A program made the translations under genes and the position numbers. The notes below the pieces were generated by a model. It was not told the DNA's origin. It did no database searches and saw only the letters and a program-made list of their open reading frames with translations. A stretch of DNA of 64,000 nt from Trichoplusia ni (lineage: Eukaryota; Arthropoda; Insecta; Lepidoptera; Noctuidae): the NCBI RefSeq assembly GCF_003590095.1, contig NC_039480.1:15105328-15169327 (forward strand). The letters are read 5' to 3'. This document shows positions 13,141 to 25,801 of the stretch, piece by piece (positions within the stretch are counted from its first letter, which is position 1; the number at the start of each line of letters is the position of its first letter).

Positions 13141-13225
13141 ATTGTGTGCAAAGTTTCATGATGATCGTTTAAGTATTGTTTCGTTACAAACAAACTTACA
13201 TTAACATTCACAATATGAGTAGAGA
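13141..13225 (+). repeat. 3' tail of a retroelement-like repeat
   Basis: Reads TGTGTGCAAAGTTTCATGATGATCG...GTTTCGTTACAAACAAACTTAC...TTCACAATATGAGTAG, the usual tail of short lepidopteran elements (compare 63180-63272). Confidence 0.5.
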
Positions 13226-14045
13226 TAGAGATTTCTACTAATTTGATTATAATATATGTAAATATTTTTATTTAAACGCCGACATCGTTAACCTACTTGT
13301 AACAAAACCATTAAAAACAGAAAAGCGAGTTACTCGCGATCAATTTACTCACGTATTAGTCATCAGTCTACACACTCAACACATATTTTAAAAAGTGATA
13401 AATCAGCCAGAGTTTCAAAAATACCTATAAAACATTACCTATGCACAATTCCATTACTTATTCTATAAAAAAATAATAGCTGCATTTGTGTGCATGCAAT
13501 ATAAATAAACAAAATGGTTGATATTATATCGGGGTGCCGGAGGCGATGAAAAATAAATAAAACGCGGTGTACGGGGGACATGAAAAGCCTACTTAGCTAC
13601 GGAACGCCCTCTGGCGGGATTTTTCACAAACTTAAAGCTTGTGGCTCCCTAGCGGAAAATGTATATTATAGTAAATAGGGTGCGCTATGTCGTAGTAAAT
13701 ATGTATGTTAAATATCATTTGAATGGTGAGTTTTGATTATAGGTACCTAATTGGATTCAATGTGAAGTTTTTAAGCAATAATAATTCTTGTGATAGAATA
13801 TGACAAAATGGTATTGTCAATTCTTAGTCGTGTCTAAGGAGATACGCGGAACTTTTCACGTTATTATCGCATTCGTTAATTACCTAGCTTTAAAAAACCT
13901 ATTAATGACAACAGTTAACGTAACCGTAAATATACATAGTCCATAAAAATACTAGCTCCAATAAATACTACTTTATGTAAACCTACATAGCTACCTACTT
14001 TTTCCTACATTGTTTTTCTTCAAAGATAAAATTTACGGGCGTTAA

Positions 14046-14110
14046 TGACGTCGGTCGACCGGCTGCGGCCGCCATATTTCATCATTTCCCGCGCTTTCCC
14101 GCGCTCCCGA
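14046..14110. promoter_or_regulatory. CRE / YY1-like / tandem E2F-like motif cluster
   Basis: TGACGTC (14046-14052), a GCCGCCAT-type Pho/YY1 motif near 14069-14076, and two adjacent copies of TTTCCCGCGC (14085-14094 and 14095-14104) that fit the E2F consensus. All lie in a GC-rich island within AT-rich DNA. No conserved protein follows on either strand; a promoter of an unannotated non-coding transcript or a distal element are both possible. Confidence 0.4.
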
Positions 14111-15400
14111 CAATTTATTATTTTTTTACGCTTCTACTTCGTCGCTGCTTGTAAGGCAGAGTCATGCCTTGAATATAAATACGACGTAACCACTATGTAT
14201 GTACTAAAGGGTTGGATTTTGTACTTATTCCTCTAAGCGGGGTTAGTTGTACGAGATTTACTTACTAGAGAATAGTGCGACGAGTATATATGTTAGCTTT
14301 CTGCTATATTTTCTGTGCAAATCGTGAATGATCGTATTTTTCAACGTACTTTCTTTATGCGATCTTCTGAGTGTGAAAATGCTACAATAGTTTCGTGACT
14401 TTTTCTTATTATTATTTTTTAATTATACACAACCTCGCGCTTCAGACCAATGTAGCGTAATAACAAAACATTTGAAGACCGCAATGATGAGCAAAACCAT
14501 TCTTAATTTGAACAGGACTGTGACAAATGTCAGCATAACCCTTGACTCGCGGCGGCCGGGTCGATCGGACCGACCCCACAGCAACAGGGGCCGACTATTT
14601 TGGCAGATGTGACAATTACAACAAAAGTTGGTGTCGATTGCGGCTGAATACGAACAGATAATCTTTTAAACGGTACGCTATTGAAATTACGTTCATCGAC
14701 CCTTGTTTTACATTCCATTGGCGTTTGTAACAGGAGTTATTTAGACGTTTCAAGTGTTGTACGGTAATGGTGTTTGATATTTATAAATAGAGATGGGCTA
14801 AATGGGCCCGAAAAGAGATAACTGATAAGAATAATTGAAACATGTGTCGCGGTGTCGCGGTGACTGGCAACACTATTGTTTATGGTTCTTTTAGCGGTTA
14901 CCGAAATGTTATCTATGTATATCTTTATTTAACGTAATAAAAGCTGTTAACACGACACCTGTCATTCACGTTATTCGGTTATTTTGGTTATCAAAATGTA
15001 GAAAGGGTTAGTTAATATTGTTGTAGTAATAAATTGTTTAAACACGTTTCTGAGTATTTTTATTCATTTAATGTTATCATGGAATACATATTGGATATTT
15101 TACGCATATGTTTTTCAATGTATGTTGTTGCTCAAGTTGTGTACACACTGTTAATTTTTTTGTGACCCGATTAATAGTGTTTTTCACTTAGCACTTTTAG
15201 GTTAGTTTAGAAATAGGTGTATAACATTCATATCAATATTTAAGAATCTGGAATTTCAAAACTTGGGTAAACTTGGGTAAAAGCTCAATCCTTCTTCAGC
15301 ATTGGGATATTCATAGGCAGATGTCATTTTATATTTTAAAACCTAATACATACATAATTGTCTATTCTTTAATATTAGACATGCATCTTACTATAGCAAT

Positions 15401-15452
15401 TCATCATCGGCCTAGCCTTCTCCCAACTATGCTGGAGTCGGTTTCCAGTCAA
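15401..15452 (+). repeat. Interspersed lepidopteran-type repeat fragment
   Basis: TCATCATCGGCCTAGCCTTC through GAGTCGGTTTCCAGTC. It is the opposite-strand relative of 7461-7519 and the shared core of a widespread family. Confidence 0.6.
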
Positions 15453-16554
15453 TTCATCAAAATTATTCGAAAACGCAACAAGGTTAGATACAACCTCTTC
15501 AGAACATCTTCAGCTATTTGATTAACAACGAAACTGTTTATTAAATTACAACTTAACGACATATCTCAATTCATAAAACTCGTAAATGAATAATAAAATG
15601 GTCTAGTTATAAGTTCATTTCTTTTGAATCTTTTCACAACATGTAACGTCTTTAACGTTTAGGGTTACGAGCGTCGCATCACAATGAGGCGACAGTAAAC
15701 ACTGATGGATGGCTCGTAAAAATATATTGGACGATTGTGAGTTCATAGCCTAAATGAAGTTCCGCTTCTACTTCATTTTTATAAACTGTAATGTCATTTT
15801 TATGATAGAGCATGGTTTGTAAATTGATAAGGTATAAGTTGCTACTTAAGTTAGGTTTTAAAAACAACGGAAGCACTCTGTTTCGCTTTCACAACAATGA
15901 GTTCTGCTTTATCAAAAGCTTTTATCAATTAGGGGTCAGTAATTTTAGTCTCACCGAGACACTGTTAATGAAATTCGTTTATCAGTAAAGTATATAAGAC
16001 TATTGATATACAAAATTTTAAAGACATAATGCCACGGAAAATGTGAAAACTAACTTTATTTTCATTCGTGAATCTCATGATGCAGCAAAACAGAAACCGC
16101 ATCAAACTTAAAAACCTCACCAGATGTCACCTAACCCAGCAATTCTTAAATAATTAATTTGAAAATACATCACCATCACTTATTGAATGGTATAATCACA
16201 GTGCGGTGATAAGGTCGGTCTCGCGAGATGTCGTCCCAAACGTGTCGTAACGTGGATCGCATCTGTCGGGACTAGGGACCATGTGGACCCGGCGGCGGAC
16301 GCGGGGTTAACTGTTAAGATGGGTTCGGATTTTAAGTTTAGAATATGTTGCGATATTGTGATAGAAGTATCTTGTTTTCTATTTAAGCAACGATTTTTTC
16401 GGCATTTGTTTAATTTTATCCTTGTTTGGATCCTGTAGTAGTTAACATTTACGTCCGGACATGTAGTGCACATGTCCAGAGGTAAATTTAATTTTACAGG
16501 TGTAGGATATCTTTTTTTTTTTCAATATTTGGTTATAATAAATTTTATCCTTAT

Positions 16555-16670
16555 GCCGCGGGGGATTTCACATACATTCAAGTCACATGCACAAAGGACC
16601 AATATTTGTGGATGGCTTGCAATACAAAATTCTAGACCTACGCGGGTATCGAACCCGCAACACGTAACAG
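16555..16670 (-). repeat. SINE-like fragment with B box on the minus strand
   Basis: On the minus strand it carries GCGGGTTCGATACCCGCG (B box in a perfect stem) followed by a body ending near the CCCCCGCGGCA block. It resembles a tRNA-derived SINE; the A box is not clear. Confidence 0.45.
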
Positions 16671-19600
16671 AAACATAGCTTATCATATATCATAGGTACC
16701 GAATCATGAAACACAAATGTAATGTAGTTTCTCTTAATTCTAAATGAAATAGTCTAACATAATCATTCTAATTCCACTCATAACACTTAACTGCGACTTT
16801 ACTGCTGGTATATCGACAAGGGACTAAATTACAAACGTCCTTTTAAGTTAATTTGTTCACGAGCTCAAAGTTTCAAAAGCGCAACATTTAAAGTAAAATG
16901 AGTACAACACTTAAAATAATAATAATTGGTGTTTTAATGTTTGCTCATGTTTTGAGAGCTGTGCCGGTACTGTGAGTGCTCGACGGAAACTGTTGGCGAG
17001 GTGTGATTAAGACAGGGTATTTCACAGTGCATAGCGCTGTCTCTATCTTTAGTGGTTAACTGTCGTTGTTTAATACTAGTTAAAAGGTCATAGTAAGTGC
17101 AGTGGTCCTCTGGAATAGGTCCTTAAACAATATAATTGGAATAATTACGTTTTTAATATCTGTTAGTTTATTTTATTTTGAATGTCATGAGTTTATATTT
17201 CAGCACCATATTGCCCCGAAACTAGCTGAATCCTTCGAGCAAAAACGTGAGGTTGTATCCTACTGGTTTCAATATCATGAAATAGCGACTCTATTTAAAT
17301 ATTTTAAGTAGTTACAACACGTAAAAGTTATGATTTTTTTTCTATTACTTTTTTTTTCTTACTCATATTAATTTAGATGACCATTTACCTTGACGGTATA
17401 GGTATCTTTACAACAATTATTCATATCACCTTAAACATATTCCGAAACAAGATTTAGAGATTAAATAAGTTATTTACAGTGAAAACTTTTGGCAGCAGTT
17501 ATTATCAGTGTGTAACAGGGCGTTAATATAATTGGCGGCGTTTTAAAGTCGACACAAATAATTAGGTGGGCGCGCCACAGCCTCTCAGAGGCAGTCGGAG
17601 GACGTCGCGGCCCTATTCTGAATACCTACCTCGATTGTAATAGGAACGTTTTGAAGAATGTATTATTGTTATTGGCTTTTATTTACATGTTCAATGTATA
17701 AAGAGGGTTTAATGTAAACTGTCAATGTCGTATAATAGAGGATGGATAGAGCCTTTGCCCCGCAGTGGAATCTGATAGCCTTCTACAAAATTGTACTTAC
17801 ACTTAGATAATTTGTTCTGTACTTTAATCTGGAATTGATTTTGAAATGAATTTTGTTTTAGTATTTGTAAATGGGAACGGAAATAGTTTATAATTGCATT
17901 CATAATGGTATTTGGTGTCCCTCCTGTATTTCAAAACAATCAACTCTATCTTTCCTTTAACTTTTTTTGTAATTAAAACTGTAAAGACTCCTTGAAAGGG
18001 TAATCTGTCTACTCAGAATCTTATATGCATCTGCAAGCACATTAATTATTGAGATAATTAATACAACTAGAGATAATTGACATAACCCTATCAATAGAGT
18101 CACCAGCAAGCTCGAGAGCAGTCGATCAGCGCCAGAATACCTCGTTTGGAGCGGCGCCACGTTCCAGCAACCCCACTCCCCTGTTTCCCCTCCTCCGCGT
18201 CCACGCCCGGGCATGGGGGGAAGCTATTAAGCCAAGCCAAAACTAATTTAAATTAAATCCTAGTGAATTACCCGACGAGGAAATTGTCGAGCGCACCCTC
18301 GGTGCTCTCTCTCGAGTACTGGTGAGCACACAAGTGTTGGCAGATTTTACTGTTTTGCAATGAAGGTGATAGAACTAGATGCTTGTAAGGTATTTGTAAT
18401 GGAGTATCGTGCTTGTTTTAATTTGTACTTCTTTGCACAATGTTGCTTTAAGCAATGGATAGGCATTTGTTGCTGAAACTAAGAAAAAGTGACGGGAATG
18501 GTGAGGTAAGAATTAAATTAAATTCTTGTCTTTTTTATATTTTTACAGTTTTACAACTTCTAGGAACTTAGTCGACTATGACTTTGTTTCATTACTATTT
18601 AACTCCACAATGCGTATTTTGGAATGAACTATATCTACATTAAGACTTAGAATTTAATAAACTAGCCCGTCAATTTAAACTTCATTCTATTGTAAACTTT
18701 GACATTCAACATGTATTAGAGTACCTTTAACAAAACAAAGACAAAACTCTACAATTACACATTAAAACATGTATAAAACAGTTACGTCAACGAGTGTACC
18801 ATCTATATTGCTTGCGGGCGGCAAGGCTCAAGCGGCAGCCGCGTCGTTACATGTACCATTTGAATATTATCTAACTCCCCCCATCCCCACCCTACACCCC
18901 CCACCCACAGAGTTTAGACACAACTATGAGGCCTCAACGCCTTAATTAATGCAAATTTGAGTGCTAACAAGATTATGAATCTGCCGCTTTTTGAGAGTCG
19001 AGTACAGTGTTCAGTGCCTGTGTTGGCTAATTATGTATGTATGATTTTGAGGGGTTTAGTAACATCTTTGAGTGTTGTATTGACTTATTGTGTGGATTGT
19101 GAAGTTTAAAGGGTTTGGGGGTATGGTTTTCTTGAAACTTCTGCGTAGTTCGGGTTCGAGTACGTCTTAGGTTCCATTTTCTATATATTTATTTATTATT
19201 TACCTTTCGTTTTTACCGATGTAGTGGTGTTTCTGTAAATTCGTCTCCACAATATATACTCCGGTCTTTTCGTAAATGAAAAAATATTTTTGGCAAAAGT
19301 GTCCTATCTTTCGGTCATTCATTACAAATTTTGTATGTTAATTTGTTTGCACACATTCATAACGCAGGTCTATTCGGAAGCAAAAAAACCTTTCATCTTT
19401 TTGAAAATGTATGAGGGAAACCTTCATTACATTATCAAAAACAAATCTGAATCTCATACAGCAAACGCAACTTAACGAGACGAGAATCCCTCAAACCCTT
19501 TTCTAATGACTTTCAACAGTTTCAACCGGACCGTGATGGAAATGTGCAAAAAATCCATTTAGCAGGTCACCCTAACCCGTTCCCAGGCCTGAACATCAAT

Positions 19601-20364
19601 CATACTCGTAACAAACATTGTGTATTTAATTTTAAATCAATTGGAGTCGCGCGTGGCCTCCATCCATCTTGTTTTATCAATATTTATAAAACGTTCGTTT
19701 GACGGACGGAAATTTGAAGGAGTTGTGCAGATTGGACGACTTCGATTTGGCTGTCATTTGTTTCTTTATTTTATTCACCCTTCGTGTTAAATCTTAGATT
19801 TGTTATGATTGGTCATTGAGATTTACTTCTTGCGTTTATTTTTCTTCGTATGAATGGCATTTCGAAACCGCGCAATTAGGGTCATTCATGGAGGCATACT
19901 GAAAATGAATCTCTTTTATGATTTTTGTCGCTACTTTTGTCGATCAATATATCTGATTGTGACACATGATGCAATTAGTTGCGTTTGTAGAGATGTTTTT
20001 TGATAAAAGTCACTTCATTTATTTTAATAAACACGAAATACAGTTATAACTTAGATTATGAATATATTTTCACAAAAAAAGTACCTACATTTATAACCAT
20101 TGAATTAGCAAACTTATATGGAAAACAGATCGCATCTAGGTTAATAAAGAATAACATATATGTATATAAAAGAAAAACATGTAACTTAATGGACAAAATA
20201 ATATTGAACCGTCTAATCTATAGTGCAAAGTAAGTTCACTGTTTAAAAGGGCATAACAATGGTCACCATTAACACGACAAATGTTAAACACGGGGGAGCC
20301 GAACATCGATCATCACCCCAGCTCTAGTGTCAACGATGACGCACCTGACTATTACCTATACCTT

Positions 20365-20712
20365 TAAAAACAGTCAAGTGCGACTCGTATTTGCGATACT
20401 GAGAGCCCCATACAAATGTTGCTATAGTTGTTAGTTGACGCTTCCATAAAATTAGGCTAAAGATAAACGAATCGGTTTGATGACAAAAAAAATGTTTCTA
20501 ACTCACTCTCAAATTATTTGACAATCTCCAGGAAATGTACTTATGTCTGAACCAAAACGTCGAAGTTTATTTAGTCTTTCTTGTTTATAGCGCCAAGTGG
20601 AGTGCATCATGTGAGAAAATTTCAACTGTCAGGAAGGAAGAAGAGCCTCTGCATAAGGGTTCCGTTTTTACCCGTTGGGAAAAGAACTTTAAAACGGTCC
20701 TTCATGGACTAA
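20365..20712 (+). repeat. Mosaic interspersed repeat
   Basis: Starts with CAGTCAAGTGCGACTCG and GCCCCATACAAATGTTG and ends with AAGGGTTCCGTTTTTACCCG, phrases that mark a very common lepidopteran repeat. The middle is diverged, and the short open frame at 20535-20732 lies inside it. Confidence 0.5.
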
Positions 20713-21680
20713 TGCATGAACTCTGGGTGTGAAGCTTATGTAGTAAATAACTTATCAATAAACCGTATTTGTGACTAAAGCAAAGCAAGTGTCTGCTGTG
20801 AAATGGAATGTAGAGGCATTTTAGTGCCTACTCTACCTGTGTGATTCAAAATTTATCATAGGGTGACAAGCACGAAATTTCAATTATATCTCGTTTTACT
20901 CGAAAAAAACTTAAGTGTGGGTGTGTTATAGTTACGATTTTAGTTGCATTGTTTTTAGGAAGTGATATTTATAACTTGCGCTAGGCTTTCTGAAATTAGG
21001 AAGTTACTTTATTTGTTGCGAAATTTGGAATTTTGAAGCTTTTATTACATATAACTTTATAATGAAACAGATTCTTTCTGAACATGTACAAAATTATTTG
21101 TAACAATATGGCCAACATTTGTCATTAATCCTTATTAGTGTGAATTATCGAAAACCAAAGAACCACCTTAGACTTAAAAAAGTCAACTGCCCCATTGTTC
21201 CACGTACATCTGATTACTGGTTTGTAATTCAAGTGCACAATCAGTTGTCACGTGGGGGGAGGGGTGAGACGTGATTTATGGTGCACTTGTCTATGGCCGC
21301 TGCCTATTACGTACCGGGAGGTAGGTGACTGTGGTTACGTTATTGCAGCCTGTTAATCTGGGTTTTATCCATTAGTATCAAATGTATATTAGGTACTATG
21401 ATGTGATGATCACATAACACAATAGTCACACTAAGTACGTAATATAGGAGTTCGTTAGTGAGTGATTGTGTATCACTAAGTACTAGTTGGCGCTTAAAAT
21501 CCTGGACTAATTTTGATAAACGGTAAATGTACGATAGCTAAGATCCGGAATAATATAAATAGAACCAGATCAAGTTAACATATAGGATAAGTTAACTGTT
21601 ACCAGTGGACGGTTCACACATTTTCGACATCTACGTGTGTAGAGCCGTGAGCCAAATCTAGTCACACTGATATTAGCAAA

Positions 21681-21795
21681 ATAAAATAATATTGTAAATG
21701 CGAAAGTATGTGAGCGTGTGTATGTGTGTGTTCTCTTCACGCTCAAACATCCCGAATGAACCGACTTCGATTTAATTTTGTATGAACTTGGCTAA
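21681..21795 (+). repeat. Retroelement-like tail repeat
   Basis: AATATTGTAAATGCGAAAG, a GTGTGT tract, CTCTTCACGCTCAAAC and GAACCGACTTCGATTTAATTTTG: the reverse orientation of the common 'TTTATAATATTAGT' tail family. Confidence 0.5.
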
Positions 21796-22189
21796 CTCCC
21801 TTAATTACCACATTCCGCTATTTGTATTAGACTGCCTTAAAGTTTTGTAGCTATAACCGACATTCAAGCGGCCAAAACCGCGAGGCAACAGTTAAGTTTC
21901 AATAAATCTCGACCTTCTCAATCTTGACCTTTCATTTTCTAGGCTAATCATATTCTTGTTTATTCAAACGTGGGTGGTCTGACATATACGCATATATAAA
22001 CATTTATTATATGCTAGACTGTCATATAAACATTTAATATAATGAAACAGTCACAAGTTCAGATAACTTAATTGCCATAAATGTATTGATTATATTATTT
22101 TTGACTTAATACCATACCTACACGTTTCTTGTTCAGCTAGTCATTGTCTATTAATATATATTTAGTAGGTACTAGCCGTTAGTATCACC

Positions 22190-22440
22190 TTTTTTTCGGA
22201 GAAAAAATCATCATATGACGTCTTCAACTTTGGATTGACCGGAAGATAATGTCAGACTTTTACTGACTAAGACTCAATCATGTTCTTTCTTTAGTCACTT
22301 TCTGTTCCGGGGCTGCCTTTATCATCTGGCCTGGTATCATCAGCCCTACCTGGACTTCACAGAGGAGAAACTTGACTTCTTCCATCTCATTGAAGCTACC
22401 AGAGCCCCAATTCTGCTTGGATTATTGTGTAGGATTTTCA
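22190..22440 (+). repeat. Interspersed repeat
   Basis: Contains GGAGAAAAAATCATCATATGACG, GTCAGACTTTTACTGACTAA and GGCATCAGCCCTAC-like phrases (here ATCATCAGCCCTACCTGG), the hallmark order of a repeat abundant in noctuoid moths as I recall. A relative lies at 4485. Confidence 0.5.
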
Positions 22441-22838
22441 TTCATTCATCAGCCATTACCTCACCTGAGTCCGCAGACAAACTGTTTAGAACATATATAT
22501 TACACCAGGGTTAAGCACTATTATGTAATAATGATAAATAAATAAAATAATTGTAAAATAGCAGAATTGGAGGCCTGTTAGTACACATTGAATAAGACCG
22601 TTGTAAGTATTCGTGCAGGAGACACCTCTCTTCGCCGTGTGCGCAGTCATTTGTTTGACATGGTCTCTACAGTTAGCCTGAGCTCAGTCTATAGGTATCT
22701 ATTTCACCGGCACTATCTCAGACTGCTTCATAGAACTATCCGTCATCTTTCTAAAATATTAGAATTTCTAGTTCTATAGTTGGTGGCAAGCCTTTAGTTG
22801 CCTTCACGATAGTGACAATTTTCGACCGACTTTCAAAC

Positions 22839-22955
22839 CAGGAGGTTCTGAATTTGACGGTATTTTTCTTATGCTTGTTCAGACCTTCCGACTGGATTAA
22901 CCGATTTTCTTAATTATTTTTGCTTTGGCATTAAATAGCATCCAGGCCCATCCTT
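22839..22955 (+). repeat. Interspersed repeat, copy A
   Basis: AGGAGGTTCTGAATTTGACGG ... CTGGATTAACCGATTTTCTTAATT matches, in the same order and spacing, GAGAGGTTCTAAATTCATGAG ... TTGGATGAACCGATTTTTTGTTTA at 29100-29180. Confidence 0.45.
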
Positions 22956-24231
22956 CACCACTCCTTTACTCTACTGTAACTTTCGTCTCTATAAAGGTTG
23001 ATCCCGAACATTGATAATTTATTAGAAAGTCGATTAGAAGCTGCATCTGCTATTATATGTATATCCACAATTACACTTAGTTGCTTTTTAAATATATTCC
23101 ATTAAAATGAATGATTTTGCTAACGATGACAGCACAACAGTCAAATACACAAACGAGACTGCGACCCCTGAGTTTGTTTCGACATTTCTTCTTAGGGTAG
23201 TCAGCTAGGAAATGTCGGCTCCATCGTTCTCCAAAAAGACATGTAAAAGTGATAAAAAAATATCCTATTTGCAGAATAAATAAATTCATTTCATTTCAAC
23301 GGACAGCATATTTATAAAAAAATATTTTCAGATATTCACTTAAAACCAACATTTCTATAACAACTTAGCAAAATCATAAACATACTACATTTAAACCTTA
23401 CAACATCAATAAAATAAAGCGGCCCATTCCCGGCAGACAATACATAACGCGAGCGAACGTAAGCCAGACATAATGAGGAGTAACGATGCGCGCGTGTATG
23501 GGCCAACTAATGACCAGAGCGGGACGGAGAGATGCCGCTGTCGTGCGGTAGAGCGAGACGGCGATATATGCTTGAAATGTTGATATCTAAACTGAAATTG
23601 TTGATAAATGTTGTGAATGCTTGAATATGTTAGCTGTTTGAGATATGTATTTGTTTGTATTTCAGGTACATGTCGAGTGTAATTTTTTTTGTAGAGACGA
23701 TAGTATTTTTCTTCATAAATCTTTAATTTCTATTCATTTTTCTTTTAAACAAGAATCGAATTGCTTAGGTAGATACGGATGGCAAAGGTAGGTTATCCTT
23801 AGTTGATATTCTGTGTTTCGTTTTTCAAGTTGGCTAATATCTACTTATTTAAAAACATCCCACAAATTCCCTTGCGTGAAGTAATAAACGTTATATTTTA
23901 TTAATACGACTTCAAACGACAATATCAGCATATCAATAATGATACATAACATAATTTAATAGGTACCTATTACTAATTAATAATCACACAACAAAAGAAA
24001 AAAGAACTTCATCAAATCTAAGCGACGAAAACCACTTCAAGTTCAATCAAATAACCTCCTTAAAATAATCCCCAAATTGAAACAAAAGGAAAACTAATTC
24101 TGTCGAGTTCTCGAAGCACCAAAACGTCCAGATAAAGATCTACAAAACTTTTTAAAGCTCAATCACTAATCAGATTATCTGAAACGACAAAAATGACAAT
24201 GGTGAAAACAGAACGCCTCGAGCGAATCCTG

Positions 24232-24493
24232 CAAAACTCTCATTAACAGAGCTCTAATTAAAAAGTAATTAAATTCGCGCGAGAAAAAGACAGAACATTT
24301 AACTGATACTAATAAGATCGTCAAACAATTACGAGTGGAGAGAGGAGGGAGAGGGAAGGTGCCTCTCGCTCTCTCGCGCACACTCTCTATTTAACTTTTA
24401 ATTTATACTCATTCCTTTATATCTTTTATTGGTTCGCCCATCGCGGCTCCTAATGCGCCCGAGGTGCTCCTCGCACTAATTAAATTCATGCAA
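24232..24493. promoter_or_regulatory. Upstream cluster of homeodomain-type and GAGA-type motifs
   Basis: Contains CTAATTA (24254-24260), GTAATTA (24265-24271) and CTAATTAAATTCATGCAA (24476-24493; a TAATTA core next to an ATGCAA half of a POU octamer). Between them lie GA-rich (24334-24358) and CT-rich (24363-24390) tracts of the kind bound by GAGA factor. The combination just upstream of a homeobox gene suggests a proximal enhancer; this is inference from motifs only. Confidence 0.4.
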
Positions 24494-24496
24494 GGC

Positions 24497-24600
24497 TGAG
24501 CCGGAAGGCGCGGTGGGGGCGCCGGGCCCCGCCCCCGCCCCGCTCCGCCAATCAGCGGGCCCGGCGCGCGCGACGGCCCGCCCCAAAGTACACTCAGTAC
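24497..24600 (+). promoter_or_regulatory. GC-rich island with CCAAT box
   Basis: About 100 bases of very high GC, containing GGGGCG/CCGCCCC boxes, a CCAAT box (CGCCAATCAGCGG, 24546-24558) and ending in CACTCAGTACC, whose TCAGTA resembles an arthropod initiator (A at 24596). Such a block, 1.2 kb upstream of the unc-4 start codon, may be a distal promoter with a non-coding first exon. No splice partner was identified. Confidence 0.4.
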
Positions 24601-25324
24601 CAGATCCCTGATAGAGCTGTCATGTCGCGTCCGAACGCTCGTTACGCTGTCTTGACATATTTTATTATTATTTATGTCAATTACGTTATTACTTTTTTGT
24701 TTAATGGAATAAGGAATTGGTTGTGAAATTGATTGCCTTTCGGTCGCTTATGATTCATCACTGTCAAAAATATAATCTGAAACGTGTTAATTTTGTATGA
24801 TTGATAGTTTGTCCGTCATTAGAGCGATCGGGAGGCGTCGTAATCTAGTTTTACGCAACGCTATTGTGCACATCTCTCTGTCGGCTTACCACTTGATTGC
24901 TGGCCCATCACACAATCACCTGTCAAACTTAAAGAATGGGTGAAATCTAAAATACTACCACCTATTATTATCTCAGACACGTTTCTGTGAATATTTTTTC
25001 TCGTTCATTACAGCTAATAACCATATTTCATCTTTACCGGTAAAATTATACATCTCGGATATCTATCTATCAATCATATCGTTATAAATTAGTTTTAAGC
25101 TATTTCAAACTAAGTTAGGCATTAGGTACAGAGTTCCCACCGTCCGATGTTTATGTACAATGCAAATGTATAGGTAAGTACGTAAAAGGTCAATCGCAAC
25201 CTTTACGGTAACATTCCATAACATAACTCCTTGCGATACTCTCTACATGTCACTGTATAGCGGCGCGCCATGCGGCTAAAAAAGATTATGACAACCCCAC
25301 GGGCCCGCAAACGTACGGCGACCC

Positions 25325-25330
25325 TATAAA
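25325..25330 (+). promoter_or_regulatory. TATA-like box upstream of unc-4
   Basis: TATAAA flanked by GC-rich sequence (ACCC before, GTCGGAGCC after), about 475 bases upstream of the start codon. If used, it would give a 5' UTR of roughly 440 bases containing short upstream ATGs. In AT-rich DNA this motif is common, so weight is limited. Confidence 0.25.
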
Positions 25331-25579
25331 TTCTATGTCGGAGCCCCCTCCGCGCGATAACAAACGTTATCGTCATATAAATACGGTTTATTTCAACTTA
25401 CCACCGCGCGTCGCCTACGTTACCGTTAATTCAATGTATGCCTTCCCTTAATTTATGGGCCGTTATTCAATACAGATCTGTAACTTCACGGCATAAGGTT
25501 TGAAAGCGTTTAGCAGCGGGGGCGATGTACTGTCGGAGGAATAAATCTATGATATGAAGGAGGCGGAGAATTAATTTGT

Positions 25580-25801
25580 GTTCGAGTGGGGAGTAGGGGG
25601 GGTAGGCGGCCCCGCCCCCGGGCGCGCCATCGCAGTGGCGGGCGCGGCGCGGAGCCCAAAGCACTCTAGTAGCGACTGTACGCGGGGCGCGAGAGTGTGC
25701 ATAGTGTTGTGGTCGGACTTGTGACTTGTACAGTGGCTGGACGCTGGGAGCTGACGTCGAGCATGGGTGTGCTGTGAGCCGGCAAGATATCGCGGCGCGG
25801 C
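25580..25801 (+). promoter_or_regulatory. unc-4: GC-rich probable 5' UTR / promoter-proximal region of unc-4
   Basis: Immediately upstream of the start codon the sequence is strongly GC- and CpG-rich, with a GC-box-like CCCCGCCCCC near 25609 and several GGCGCG motifs, in contrast to the AT-rich surroundings. An in-frame stop at 25775-25777 marks the 5' limit of coding. I cannot fix the transcription start; no clear TCAGT initiator plus downstream element pair is present. Confidence 0.5.

Larger units (their letters stand above)
9601..24231. other. Upstream gene-free stretch before unc-4
   Basis: No gene recognised. Besides the repeats and the two motif clusters listed, GC-richer islands occur at 14545-14600, 17560-17620, 18100-18310 and 23415-23560. 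They stand out from AT-rich surroundings and may be conserved regulatory elements, but nothing in them reads as a known protein. Confidence 0.5.

Noticed and set aside
18240..18320. Possible short exon (frame reading LPDEEIVERTLGALSRVL before a GTGAGC)
   Set aside because: No convincing acceptor in phase, no homology recognised and no partner exon.
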